Positions 1 to 6,111 of a stretch of 9,069 nucleotides of DNA are shown piece by piece; positions within the stretch are counted from its first letter, which is position 1; each line of letters opens with the position of its first letter. The stretch spans positions 1 to 9,069 of the forward strand of contig QHXU01000211.1 in assembly GCA_003223065.1 (NCBI GenBank), given 5' to 3'. The position numbers and the translations under genes were made by a program. Source of the stretch: Acidobacteriota bacterium (lineage in GTDB: Bacteria > Acidobacteriota > Terriglobia > Bryobacterales > Bryobacteraceae). The notes below the pieces were generated by a model. That model saw only the letters and a list, made by a program, of their open reading frames with translations. It did not search any database and was not told the DNA's origin.

Positions 1-2
1 TC

Positions 3-1043
3 ACTCTGCAAATCGCACTCACCGACACGCACTACCGCGATCCCGCCCGGCGCGTGGAGTTCTTCGAGCGGCTGCTTGGGCAGGTGGAACAGTTGCCCCG
101 CGTCGAGGCCGCCGGCAGCACTAATTTCCTGCCTCTTCGCGGCGACAGGAACACGACGGGCGTGTGGCTCGACAATCAGCCCGTCCGGAGCCAGGACACG
201 AAAATCCTGCTCGATAACCGCGTGGTAACCCCAGGATACTTTCATGCCATGGGCGTGCCGTTGCTCGCCGGGCGCGTTTTCACCTGGGCGGATCGTGCCG
301 CCACGCCCAAAGTGGTTGTCGTCAACGAGGTGTTCGCCCGCCAGTTTTTCCCCCAAGGCGACGCGATCGGGCACCGGATCACGATGGATGTCGGGACGCC
401 GTGGACCGGCGAGATCATCGGCATCGTAGGCAGCTTCCGCGAAACGAGCCTGGCCGAGGAGCCCCGGCGCGAAATTTTCACCGTTTACACCCAAACCACA
501 ATTTCCGGCCAAACGGTTGTGGCGCGTTCGACGGGCGATCCAGCCGAGCTGGCTGGGCCGATTCGCAGCGCCATTGCATCCATTGACAAGGACGTCCCCA
601 TATATAATCTGCGCACCATGCAGCAACAGGTCGCCGATTCGGTGGCGCAGCCGCGCCTGCGCAGCGCGCTGTTCGGTGTTTTCTCGATCGTGGCGCTGGC
701 GCTGGCGTCGCTCGGGGTCTATGGCGTGATCGCGTGCGTGGTTGCGGAGCGGAAGCAGGAGATCGGGATTCGCCTGGCGCTGGGCGCGCGCCCTGAGCAG
801 GTACGGTGGACGGTGGTCGGCGGCGGGTTGAAGCTGACCGCCTTGGGTCTCGCCCTCGGACTCATCGGAGCCGCCGCCATCATGCGTCTTCTGGATAGTT
901 TTCTGTTCGGCGTCAGCGCAGGCGATCCGCTCACGTTTCTGTCGACCGTGGCGGTGTTCGTGGCGGTTGCGCTGGCGGCGAGCTACGTGCCGGCACGGCG
1001 CGCAACGCGAATCGATCCGCTGGCGGCATTGCGCGACGAGTAG
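3..1043 (+). CDS. ABC transporter permease, MacB/FtsX type (5'-truncated by window edge)
   Basis: This is the C-terminal 346 residues of an integral inner-membrane permease of the MacB/FtsX superfamily, which works with a MacB-like ATPase in export or envelope remodelling. The frame is open to the left edge (the first residues read TLQIALTDTHYRDPARR), so the GTG at 54 is not the real start. The visible part begins in the periplasmic MacB core domain, with 'LPRVEAAGSTNFLPL' and 'VTPGYFHAMGVPLLAGR' typical of that fold. Three hydrophobic segments follow at about residues 222-246, 275-296 and 310-330. After the first of these comes 'ERKQEIGIRLALGA', the cytoplasmic coupling-loop signature. The protein ends in 'ARRATRIDPLAALRDE', the usual C-terminus of this family. 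The first transmembrane helix and any fused ATPase lie outside the window. Acidobacteria carry many orphan paralogues of this permease, and this may be one. The family call is secure; the substrate is unknown. Confidence 0.93.
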   Translation, partial: TLQIALTDTHYRDPARRVEFFERLLGQVEQLPRVEAAGSTNFLPLRGDRNTTGVWLDNQPVRSQDTKILLDNRVVTPGYFHAMGVPLLAGRVFTWADRAATPKVVVVNEVFARQFFPQGDAIGHRITMDVGTPWTGEIIGIVGSFRETSLAEEPRREIFTVYTQTTISGQTVVARSTGDPAELAGPIRSAIASIDKDVPIYNLRTMQQQVADSVAQPRLRSALFGVFSIVALALASLGVYGVIACVVAERKQEIGIRLALGARPEQVRWTVVGGGLKLTALGLALGLIGAAAIMRLLDSFLFGVSAGDPLTFLSTVAVFVAVALAASYVPARRATRIDPLAALRDE

Positions 1044-1064
1044 CCCGCCTATTCCGGCCAGCGT

Positions 1065-2693
1065 TTACCGGCCGAGGAATTTCTCGATGGATTCCAGCGC
1101 GAGCTCGGCCATTTGCAGGTTCCGCTTCGCGCCTTCGGCATCGGCGCCCCGGATCGACCCCATGGCTTCCTTCATGAGGTAGTCCATGCGAATCTCAGCC
1201 TCGCGGACGTCAGCTCGCAAGCCGAGACCCTGGCGCGCCATCTGCTGCTCCATCGAGCGCAGACCCGCTTTGGCTGTACCTGCCCGTATGGCGATCTGAT
1301 TGTATTGTTCGCGAAACTCGTTCATCTGCGGCGTGGGCTGCTGTTGCGGCGGCGGTGCCGGCGCAGCCTGTTGCACTTGCGCTGGAGGGGCTTGCTGCGA
1401 CGGCGCAGCCTGTGGCGGCTGTTGCCGCTGCGGCGGCGATTCCAACGAGCGAGCCGGCTGGGTCCGGGGCAGCGCTTTTTGTGTTGTGACCTGCGCGGCG
1501 GGCGGCGGCGTAGTCACCGAGCGCTGCTGAACCGGCTGTTGCTCCGCGGGCGGCAGTTGCGCCGGCGGAATCGGTTCCGAGGCCGCTGTGGGCGGGACTT
1601 GGACAGGCGGAGGCTGCGCGGGAGGTGCGGGCGTTTCTTGTACGACGCTTTGCCCGCCGGCCCGCGCACGCATAAATTTCGGGCCCTCGATCACAGCCAA
1701 GGCGAGCACAGCCAGCGTCGCGACTGACCCCAGGGCCATATAAACAACTCGCCGGCTTCCTGCTGCTTTTGCCGCGGACCCCGCCTGCACCGATGGTGGC
1801 GGCGGCAACGGAGGCGGCGGCGGAGCCGGCGCGATCGTGTGCGCCGCTTGAGAGGGAGCCGGCGTGACAGTGTGCGCCGCATCCGGCACGACGCTCGCAA
1901 GCGCCGCGCGGAATGCCGCGGCCGACTGGAAGCGCGCCGCCGGATCCTTCGCGATTGCCATCAGGATAATGTCGTTCAGCGCACCCGGCACGCCCGGCAC
2001 GACTTCGATAGGCGCAACCGGCGTCTGTTGAAGGTGCGCGGCCATGATGGAATAATCACTATCGCCCTGAAACGGCCGCCGGCCCGTGACCATCTCGTAC
2101 AAAGTCACGCCCGTCGAATACAGGTCCGAGCGCGGATCGGGCTCCGATCCCTGGATCTGCTCCGGCGACATGTAGAAGAGAGAGCCGACGGTATGGCCGG
2201 TTTGCGTCAGTCTCCGGTCGGCCTGCATCCGGGCGCTGCCAAAGTCCATCAGCTCTATCGAACCCGCAGGCGTGCGCATTATGTTGGCGGGCTTGATGTC
2301 GCGATGCACTACGCCGCGCGCATGAGCGTACGCCAGAGCATCGAGCACCTGGCAGACATAGGCGCCGGCGTCGCGCACACCGAGCGGGCCCTGTTCGAGC
2401 AGCTTCTCGATCGAAGCGCCGTCGACGAACTCCATTACCATCAGGAGCTGATTCTGAGCGCGCAGCGCGGTGTGGAGCTTGGCGATGTTGGGGTGATCCA
2501 AGGTGGCTTGCACCTTGATTTCACGAAGGAAGCGGTCCACCAGCCCGGCGTCACCCTCAAGGTTCGGCAGCAGGACCTTCATCGCCTCGACGCGATCCGA
2601 CAGGACATTGCGGACCTTGTACACCTGGCCCATGCCGCCGGCGCCGAGAATTTCAACGATCTCGTAATCGCCAATCCGCTCACCGATGTTCAT
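1065..2693 (-). CDS. Transmembrane serine/threonine protein kinase (Hanks/PknB type)
   Basis: A 542-aa eukaryotic-like kinase. The cytoplasmic kinase domain (about residues 10-265) keeps every key element: glycine loop GAGGMG at 17-22, AMK with lysine 39, HRD at 130-132 with N137, DFG at 150-152, SPE at 176-178 in place of APE, and D190 of helix F. It should therefore be active and of the RD type; T163, T165 and T168 are candidate activation-loop phosphosites. A proline-rich linker (about 275-303) precedes one transmembrane helix (about 316-336). Outside lies a very Pro/Gln/Ala-rich stalk (about 350-455), then an 85-residue charged, helix-prone C-terminal domain (457-542) with no PASTA or other sensor motif that I recognise. 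The start is ATG at 2693, with GAGG 8 nt upstream. The gene lies 18 bp downstream of the CsgG-like gene, probably co-transcribed with it. The ligand and substrates are unknown. Confidence 0.95.
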   Translation of the reverse strand: MNIGERIGDYEIVEILGAGGMGQVYKVRNVLSDRVEAMKVLLPNLEGDAGLVDRFLREIKVQATLDHPNIAKLHTALRAQNQLLMVMEFVDGASIEKLLEQGPLGVRDAGAYVCQVLDALAYAHARGVVHRDIKPANIMRTPAGSIELMDFGSARMQADRRLTQTGHTVGSLFYMSPEQIQGSEPDPRSDLYSTGVTLYEMVTGRRPFQGDSDYSIMAAHLQQTPVAPIEVVPGVPGALNDIILMAIAKDPAARFQSAAAFRAALASVVPDAAHTVTPAPSQAAHTIAPAPPPPPLPPPPSVQAGSAAKAAGSRRVVYMALGSVATLAVLALAVIEGPKFMRARAGGQSVVQETPAPPAQPPPVQVPPTAASEPIPPAQLPPAEQQPVQQRSVTTPPPAAQVTTQKALPRTQPARSLESPPQRQQPPQAAPSQQAPPAQVQQAAPAPPPQQQPTPQMNEFREQYNQIAIRAGTAKAGLRSMEQQMARQGLGLRADVREAEIRMDYLMKEAMGSIRGADAEGAKRNLQMAELALESIEKFLGR

Positions 2694-2711
2694 TGATGTC
2701 GCCTCGGGCCG

Positions 2712-3674
2712 CTATTTCTTGACGCGATCGCCGACTTTTACGCCAGGCGTGCCCGTGTAGGTTCCCACGGAAGACTGCGCATCGACCTCGGTGATCGCAA
2801 CTTCGCCTAACGCCGAGTCTGTGCGGCGGATCACTTTCCCGGTGGCCGGATCTTTGATCTCGCGGCCCGAGCGCGTAACTTGCAGCTTGTCGCCGACCTT
2901 AACGCCCGCGTGCGAACCGACATTCAGTACGAGGGTCGAGCCGCTGACGTCGGCCACCAGTCCTTCCACCGCCACCACAACCGTCGGGAGCCGCGCCGCG
3001 CCGGCTTCGACCTTGCTTGCGACCTCGGTCACGGCCTTGTTGGTGGCTTCACCCAGGATGGTTGCGCCAAAATTCTTGCTCGACATATCGGTCATTCCGG
3101 CGCCAGCGCCCGACGACGATCCACCCGCACCGAGTAGCGTCGTGCCCGAGCGTGTCGACTGGCCTTTCCCAGGCGCAGAAATCAGAATCTCTCCGGTGTT
3201 GACGTCCACCAGGCGAGCGGTGATTTCGACCACCGCCTTCGCTTCACGTTTTCCGACGCCTCCGACGCCGAAGCGGCCGGTGATGCCGCCGATGGCGCCA
3301 CCGCCGATGTTGGTGGATTTATCGTCGCGCCCGAATTGCGTGATGGACCCGATTACAATGGCGTTCACGCCCAGCAGCTTGCCGATTTTCGCGGCGCTCG
3401 ACGGATCGGCGCGGTCGCTGTTCGAGAAATTCTGTTCCGCAATCAGCTTGTCGAGCGCCTTGCGCTCGATTACCGAATAAACACCGTCATTCACCAACCG
3501 GTCGACGAGCATATCCGCGATGCCCTTGCCGACGTCGATATTCGAACCGAAGATTGCCGAGAGGCCCGACTGCACGGTTCCATACTCGAAGTTCATGACT
3601 GCAACCCGCTTCTTGTCCTGCGCAACCGCGGCAGAAGCGACCAATGCAGCAATTAAGATAACGCTCCGCATCAT
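2712..3674 (-). CDS. Secreted CsgG-domain protein with FlgT-like C-terminal domain
   Basis: A 320-aa exported protein. Residues 1-18 form a signal peptide (hydrophobic core VILIAALVASAAVA, cleavage before Q19). It lacks the lipobox cysteine that anchors classical CsgG. Residues 22-226 resemble the CsgG/LpoB periplasmic fold: 'KRVAVMNFEYG', 'GKGIADMLVDRLVNDGVYSVIERKALDKLIAEQ', 'LLGVNAIVIGSITQFG', 'ITARLVDVNTGEIL'. Two Gly/Ser-rich inserts occur at 124-141 and 177-193. Residues 245-320 ('LNVGSHAGVKVGDKLQV' to 'GVKVGDRVKK') resemble the FlgT C-terminal beta domain found in many CsgG-like proteins of unknown role. Tandem ATGs lie at 3674 and 3671; GGAGG at 3679-3683 is 4 nt from the first and 7 nt from the second, so translation may well start at 3671. 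It is the first gene of a unit with the kinase. It is probably an outer-envelope assembly or scaffold protein, not proven curli secretion, since no other curli genes are present. Confidence 0.88.
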   Translation of the reverse strand: MMRSVILIAALVASAAVAQDKKRVAVMNFEYGTVQSGLSAIFGSNIDVGKGIADMLVDRLVNDGVYSVIERKALDKLIAEQNFSNSDRADPSSAAKIGKLLGVNAIVIGSITQFGRDDKSTNIGGGAIGGITGRFGVGGVGKREAKAVVEITARLVDVNTGEILISAPGKGQSTRSGTTLLGAGGSSSGAGAGMTDMSSKNFGATILGEATNKAVTEVASKVEAGAARLPTVVVAVEGLVADVSGSTLVLNVGSHAGVKVGDKLQVTRSGREIKDPATGKVIRRTDSALGEVAITEVDAQSSVGTYTGTPGVKVGDRVKK

Positions 3675-3688
3675 TTTTCCTCCGGACT

Positions 3689-3694
3689 ATTATA
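3689..3694 (-). promoter_or_regulatory. -10 box (TATAAT) of the CsgG-like/kinase unit
   Basis: A perfect TATAAT lies on the minus strand, 14 nt before the first ATG of the CsgG-like gene. The predicted transcription start is near 3682, at the Shine-Dalgarno GGAGG (3683-3679), so the 5' leader would be only about 8-11 nt. No recognisable TTGACA sits 16-18 bp upstream; the best alternative matches 3 of 6 bases. The hexamer is seen directly; its promoter function is inferred. Confidence 0.5.
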
Positions 3695-3726
3695 GGGCAA
3701 GAGGGCCGGGCGGGAACATCTAAATC

Positions 3727-3735
3727 TGGTACCAT
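3727..3735 (+). promoter_or_regulatory. Possible extended -10 element upstream of infC
   Basis: TGG followed by TACCAT has the TGn extension plus 4 of 6 consensus bases of a -10 hexamer. The predicted start point is near 3742, essentially on the tandem ATGs at 3741 and 3744 that open the infC leader ORF. No -35 match is visible. The element lies in the 104-bp divergent spacer. It is weak alone but consistent with the close -10 boxes at other genes in this window. Confidence 0.3.
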
Positions 3736-3740
3736 TAAAC

Positions 3741-3782
3741 ATGATGACTTTCTCGCTTTCGGCCGGGCCGGCACATCGATGA
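3741..3782 (+). CDS. Putative 13-codon leader ORF overlapping the infC start (ATGA)
   Basis: ATG ATG ACT TTC TCG CTT TCG GCC GGG CCG GCA CAT CGA TGA encodes MMTFSLSAGPAHR. Its TGA (3780-3782) overlaps the infC ATG (3779-3781) as ATGA, the arrangement typical of translational coupling by ribosome re-initiation. infC itself has no Shine-Dalgarno-like sequence in the preceding 30 nt, so coupling would explain how its start is found. A possible -10 element ends about 5 nt upstream, so this ORF could be translated from a leaderless transcript. The coordinates are certain, but whether it is translated is inference. A 13-codon ORF can arise by chance. Confidence 0.35.
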   Translation: MMTFSLSAGPAHR

Positions 3783-4366
3783 ATCCCAGGTATCCACCGC
3801 GCCGGCCGCGGATTCGAGAAAACGTCAATGAAGCGATTCGCGCGCGGGAAGTACGCGCAGTCTTCCCGGATGGCACGGTAGAGGTCATGCAGACCTCGCT
3901 TGCGGTTCGCAAGGCCCAAGAGATGGGCCTCGATCTGATATTGATCGCGCCTACCGCGGATCCGCCGGTGGCCAAGGCCATGGACTATGGCCAGTGGCAG
4001 TACGAGAACAAGAAGAAGCAACACGAGGCCAAGCGAAAACAGCACGTCATTCTGGTTAAGGAACTGAAGTTCCGGCCTAATACTGACGACCACGACTACG
4101 AGTTCAAGAAGAATCACGCCATCCGGTTCCTGAAGGAAGGCAACCGCGTGAAGGCTGTGGTTCAGTTTCGCGGACGCGAGATCGCGCACACGGATCTCGG
4201 GAGGAAATTGCTGATGCGTTTCGCCGAGGATCTGGCGCCATACGGCACCGCCGAAGGCCAGCCGCGCCTGGAAGGCCGCAACGCGCACGTCCTGCTGAGC
4301 CCGGTGAAGGTGGCCGCGCACACCCCGACAAAGGACAAACCCAGACCGCCCGAAAGCGCCGGCTAA
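3779..4366 (+). CDS. infC: Translation initiation factor IF-3
   Basis: A 195-aa IF3, slightly longer than the usual 170-180 aa. It binds the 30S subunit, prevents 50S joining and checks start-codon and initiator-tRNA pairing. Residues 11-80 are the N-terminal domain ('IRENVNEAIRAREVRAVFPDG', 'MGLDLILIAPTADPPVAKAMDYGQWQYE'). A Lys-rich linker helix (about 83-97) follows, then the C-terminal domain (about 98-180: 'KELKFRPNTDDHDYEFKKNHAIRFLKEGNRVKAVVQFRGREIAHTDLG', 'PRLEGRNAHVLLSP'). A 16-residue charged, Pro-rich tail ends the protein. ATG 3779 is used because the frame upstream gives no IF3-like sequence. The frame stays open to an ATT at 3734, notable because some infC genes start with AUU, but that site has no Shine-Dalgarno support. 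The gene lacks its usual partners rpmI and rplT downstream and thrS upstream. Its stop overlaps that of the convergent amidase gene. Confidence 0.97.
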   Translation: MNPRYPPRRPRIRENVNEAIRAREVRAVFPDGTVEVMQTSLAVRKAQEMGLDLILIAPTADPPVAKAMDYGQWQYENKKKQHEAKRKQHVILVKELKFRPNTDDHDYEFKKNHAIRFLKEGNRVKAVVQFRGREIAHTDLGRKLLMRFAEDLAPYGTAEGQPRLEGRNAHVLLSPVKVAAHTPTKDKPRPPESAG

Positions 4367-5658
4367 TTAAATTGTCCTAATACATTCTTGGCGATCTTCG
4401 CCACCACGTGGATCTCCGGGTCCACTACCTCGGCGACATCGTAGCGAATAGACGTTCCAAGCACGATGGCCACTTCATTCGCGTTCAACTTGTAATCGTC
4501 GCTGAGCCACTGCGCGAGATTCGTGGTCGCCTGCTGCAGCGCCTCCGTCAGCGAATGAGCGATCCCGGACGCCATGCGATATTCGGCGTTTTCCGCCCGC
4601 GGCGACGGCACGGATTTTCCACGCACTACATCCACAGTGAACGAGTACTCTGTCGATGTTTCAAGCGCGTCACCGGTCAGCTCGCCGTCACCCTGCGCGG
4701 CGTGGCCGTCTCCGATGAAAAGCAGAGCGCCCGGCTGGAACACGGGAAAATACAGCGTCACGCCTTCGCCGAACTGGTTGTAATCCATGTTGCCGCCCCA
4801 GGGCCCGAGATAACCCGAGCGGAACACTGACTCCTGCGGCGGCGCTACCCCGATGCAGCCAAGCATCGGTTTCAGCTTTACCTGGAAATTCTTCAAGCGC
4901 TCGGAAGGTTTGGCAAGTGTCGCCACACCGCGCTCGCGATCGAGCTTCCATTCGCTCGAGAAATCCTTCTCGGATTTCAGATCCTTGTAATAGCGAGGAC
5001 TCAACGCCGTGGGCACGATCCCGTCCCCGCTCTCGGCTGAGTCCCGATTCAACCGCAGCCGATTGATACGCACGACCAGTGTGTCGCCTGGCATCACGCC
5101 TTCCACATAGAAAGGACCTGTGAGCGGGTTGCCGCCTGGCGAACGACGGACGCCCTTCTCATCCCTGCCGCCTGCGTCGACACTCTTGGTTTCCACGGTG
5201 TCTCCCGGAAAGATGTGCAGCGCAGGCGGGATCAGCGGGGAAAAATAATTGTGAAATTTCTCGGGAACGAACTGAAGCGTGCGGGCGCCGCCGGCAGGCG
5301 GCTTGGGTTCCCGGCGTGCGATCCATTTCACCTGCTGCTTGTCATCGCCCAGCGTGCCTTCACCGCTGAGCTGGCCGCCTGAAATCGCGCCGGTCAGTGT
5401 TCCGGCGGACTTACCGTCCCGGTCGAAAACCTTCAGCTCCAGGCTCGATCCACGGACGGCGCCTTCCATTTTCATCTGACGCGTAGTCGTGGCGGTGAGC
5501 TTATCGCCCTGCACTTCGATCTTCACACGCGTGTAATCGCGTTGTGCCCCGTCGAAGCGCGAAATGGTAAATTCCCAGTCGCCGGCGAGGTCCGGGGATT
5601 GCGATTGCGCCCACGCGGCGGAACAAGCGAGCATGACAACCAATGCGTGACCGGTCAT
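4363..5658 (-). CDS. Exported acetamidase/formamidase-family protein with N-terminal beta-rich domain
   Basis: A 431-aa protein of the FmdA/AmdA amidase family, whose characterised members hydrolyse formamide or acetamide to ammonia and the acid. The start at ATG 5658 gives a short signal peptide (residues 1-17, cleavage in AWA-Q). Longer readings from 5709 or 5955 run into the YXWGXW gene and are rejected. Residues 24-116 ('DLAGDWEFTISRFDG', 'GTLTGAISGGQLSGEGTLG') look like a lipocalin-type beta domain, absent from the classical enzymes. The amidase domain covers about 126-428: 'LHIFPGDTVETKSVDAGG' (148-164), 'NPLTGPFYVEGVMPGDTLVV' (177-196), 'GCIGVAPP' (267-274), 'GGNMDYNQFGEGVTLYFPVFQPGALLFIGDGHAAQGDGE' (288-326) and 'ALETS' (331-335). 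The conserved acidic and His residues of these motifs suggest an active hydrolase. Substrate and true location are unproven. No Shine-Dalgarno precedes the start, and a TACAAT lies 6 nt upstream. Confidence 0.92.
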   Translation of the reverse strand: MTGHALVVMLACSAAWAQSQSPDLAGDWEFTISRFDGAQRDYTRVKIEVQGDKLTATTTRQMKMEGAVRGSSLELKVFDRDGKSAGTLTGAISGGQLSGEGTLGDDKQQVKWIARREPKPPAGGARTLQFVPEKFHNYFSPLIPPALHIFPGDTVETKSVDAGGRDEKGVRRSPGGNPLTGPFYVEGVMPGDTLVVRINRLRLNRDSAESGDGIVPTALSPRYYKDLKSEKDFSSEWKLDRERGVATLAKPSERLKNFQVKLKPMLGCIGVAPPQESVFRSGYLGPWGGNMDYNQFGEGVTLYFPVFQPGALLFIGDGHAAQGDGELTGDALETSTEYSFTVDVVRGKSVPSPRAENAEYRMASGIAHSLTEALQQATTNLAQWLSDDYKLNANEVAIVLGTSIRYDVAEVVDPEIHVVAKIAKNVLGQFN

Positions 5659-5664
5659 GCCAGG

Positions 5665-5670
5665 ATTGTA
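5665..5670 (-). promoter_or_regulatory. -10 box (TACAAT) of the amidase gene, leaderless arrangement
   Basis: TACAAT (5 of 6 consensus) lies on the minus strand with 6 nt between it and the ATG at 5658. Standard geometry places +1 exactly on the A of that ATG, predicting a leaderless mRNA. This fits the lack of a Shine-Dalgarno. GTAACC at 5688-5693 is the only -35 candidate with 17-bp spacing and matches 3 of 6 bases. The element lies just downstream of the YXWGXW stop codon, in a 31-bp gap. Confidence 0.45.
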
Positions 5671-5689
5671 CCGCGCGTGGGCGCGAAGG

Positions 5690-5986
5690 TTACCGCCAGT
5701 GTCCCTCATGGTAGCGGTAACGGTTGTGATGGCCCTCCCAGTAGCCGGGGATCCAAACCGAGCGCGGCCGCGGCGGGCGTGCCCAACGACCGGGCACCCA
5801 CGCGTAGCGTCCTCCGCGCCAACCCCAATAACCTGTGACCCACACGAACCCCGGCCCCGGCGCGACACCGTAGACCTCCGCGCGCGCCGGAGGCGGTGGA
5901 ACGGGCGCGTAGTACGCGGCGCCCGCGGTGCAGCCGACCGCCGAGAGCATTGCAAACATCAGAACCAATAACCAGGAGCGCTTCAT
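5690..5986 (-). CDS. YXWGXW-repeat lipoprotein
   Basis: A 98-aa small envelope protein. Residues 1-18 form a lipoprotein signal peptide (MKRS, then WLLVLMFAMLSAVG), with C19 as the likely lipidated residue (AVGC is a relaxed lipobox). A Pro-rich spacer (29-45) leads to tryptophan/tyrosine-rich repeats: 'FVWVTGYWGWRGGRYAWVPGRW' (47-68) and 'SVWIPGYWEGHHNRYRYHEGHW' (76-97), the pattern of the YXWGXW family. Function of the family is unknown; it is usually found in secreted or outer-membrane-anchored proteins. ATG 5986 is chosen over the GTG at 5992 because AGGAGG (5992-5997) lies 5 nt before the ATG and covers the GTG. The amidase gene follows after 31 bp on the same strand, but its own -10 box makes a shared transcript uncertain. 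Confidence 0.85.
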   Translation of the reverse strand: MKRSWLLVLMFAMLSAVGCTAGAAYYAPVPPPPARAEVYGVAPGPGFVWVTGYWGWRGGRYAWVPGRWARPPRPRSVWIPGYWEGHHNRYRYHEGHWR

Positions 5987-5989
5987 AAC

Positions 5990-5997
5990 CACCTCCT
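5990..5997 (-). promoter_or_regulatory. Strong Shine-Dalgarno (AGGAGGTG) of the YXWGXW gene
   Basis: AGGAGGTG is an 8-base perfect complement of the 16S anti-Shine-Dalgarno core. It sets the start at ATG 5986 rather than the GTG it overlaps at 5992. It is the strongest ribosome-binding site in the window and contrasts with the SD-free starts of infC and the amidase, suggesting high translation of this small lipoprotein. Confidence 0.75.
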
Positions 5998-6111
5998 AAT
6001 AATAGGAACGCGGCGCCGCGGGACCCTGTTTCCGTCTTCATAATCCATTAATATTTAAGAGTTTTCATCCGAAAAAGGAGTGAGGTGTATTTGTTTAGAA
6101 TGAACGGTAGG
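5998..6111. other. Intergenic region between obgE and the YXWGXW gene: AT-rich patch and GC palindrome
   Basis: A non-coding spacer. Positions 6039-6066 are markedly AT-rich against the G+C-rich surroundings (TTCATAATCCATTAATATTTAAG region) and are the likely promoter zone for the YXWGXW gene. A weak pair on the minus strand (TTTTCG, 16 bp, TATTAA) can be drawn. Positions 6009-6020 form a perfect 12-bp palindrome, CGCGGCGCCGCG, which would fall in the mRNA leader or act as a protein-binding site. A TATTAT at 5999-6004 abuts the Shine-Dalgarno and would put the transcript start inside it, so it is probably not the promoter. No terminator hairpin with a T-run is visible after obgE. Confidence 0.35.

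Noticed and set aside
1055..1074. Inverted repeat CGGCC...GGCCG between the convergent permease and kinase genes, as a bidirectional terminator
   Set aside because: The stem is only 5 bp with a 10-nt loop and no T-run on either strand; it also overlaps the kinase stop codon. Short G+C palindromes are common here.
1113..1727. 204-aa + strand open frame antisense to the kinase tail
   Set aside because: The long run of Arg/Leu is the complement of Pro/Gln codons in the kinase stalk; there is no independent coding evidence.
1839..2696. 285-aa open frame on the + strand, antisense to the kinase
   Set aside because: It overlaps the catalytic domain of a well-supported kinase. The translation is Arg/His-rich with no recognisable motif, as expected of an antisense frame in G+C-rich DNA.
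2791..3480. 229-aa + strand open frame antisense to the CsgG-like gene
   Set aside because: It is Pro/Ser/Thr-rich with no domain; the minus-strand frame has a signal peptide, Shine-Dalgarno and family motifs.
3762..3772. GCCGGGCCGGC palindrome just before the infC start, as a regulatory hairpin
   Set aside because: Its centre is a single base, so only about 3 bp with a 5-nt loop can form in RNA; this is probably compositional.
5659..5955. N-terminal extension of the amidase to 530 aa
   Set aside because: The extra 99 residues are Arg-rich, overlap the YXWGXW gene in another frame and would bury the signal peptide.
5999..6004. TATTAT as the promoter of the YXWGXW gene
   Set aside because: Its predicted start point falls inside the Shine-Dalgarno, which would remove the strong AGGAGG from the mRNA.
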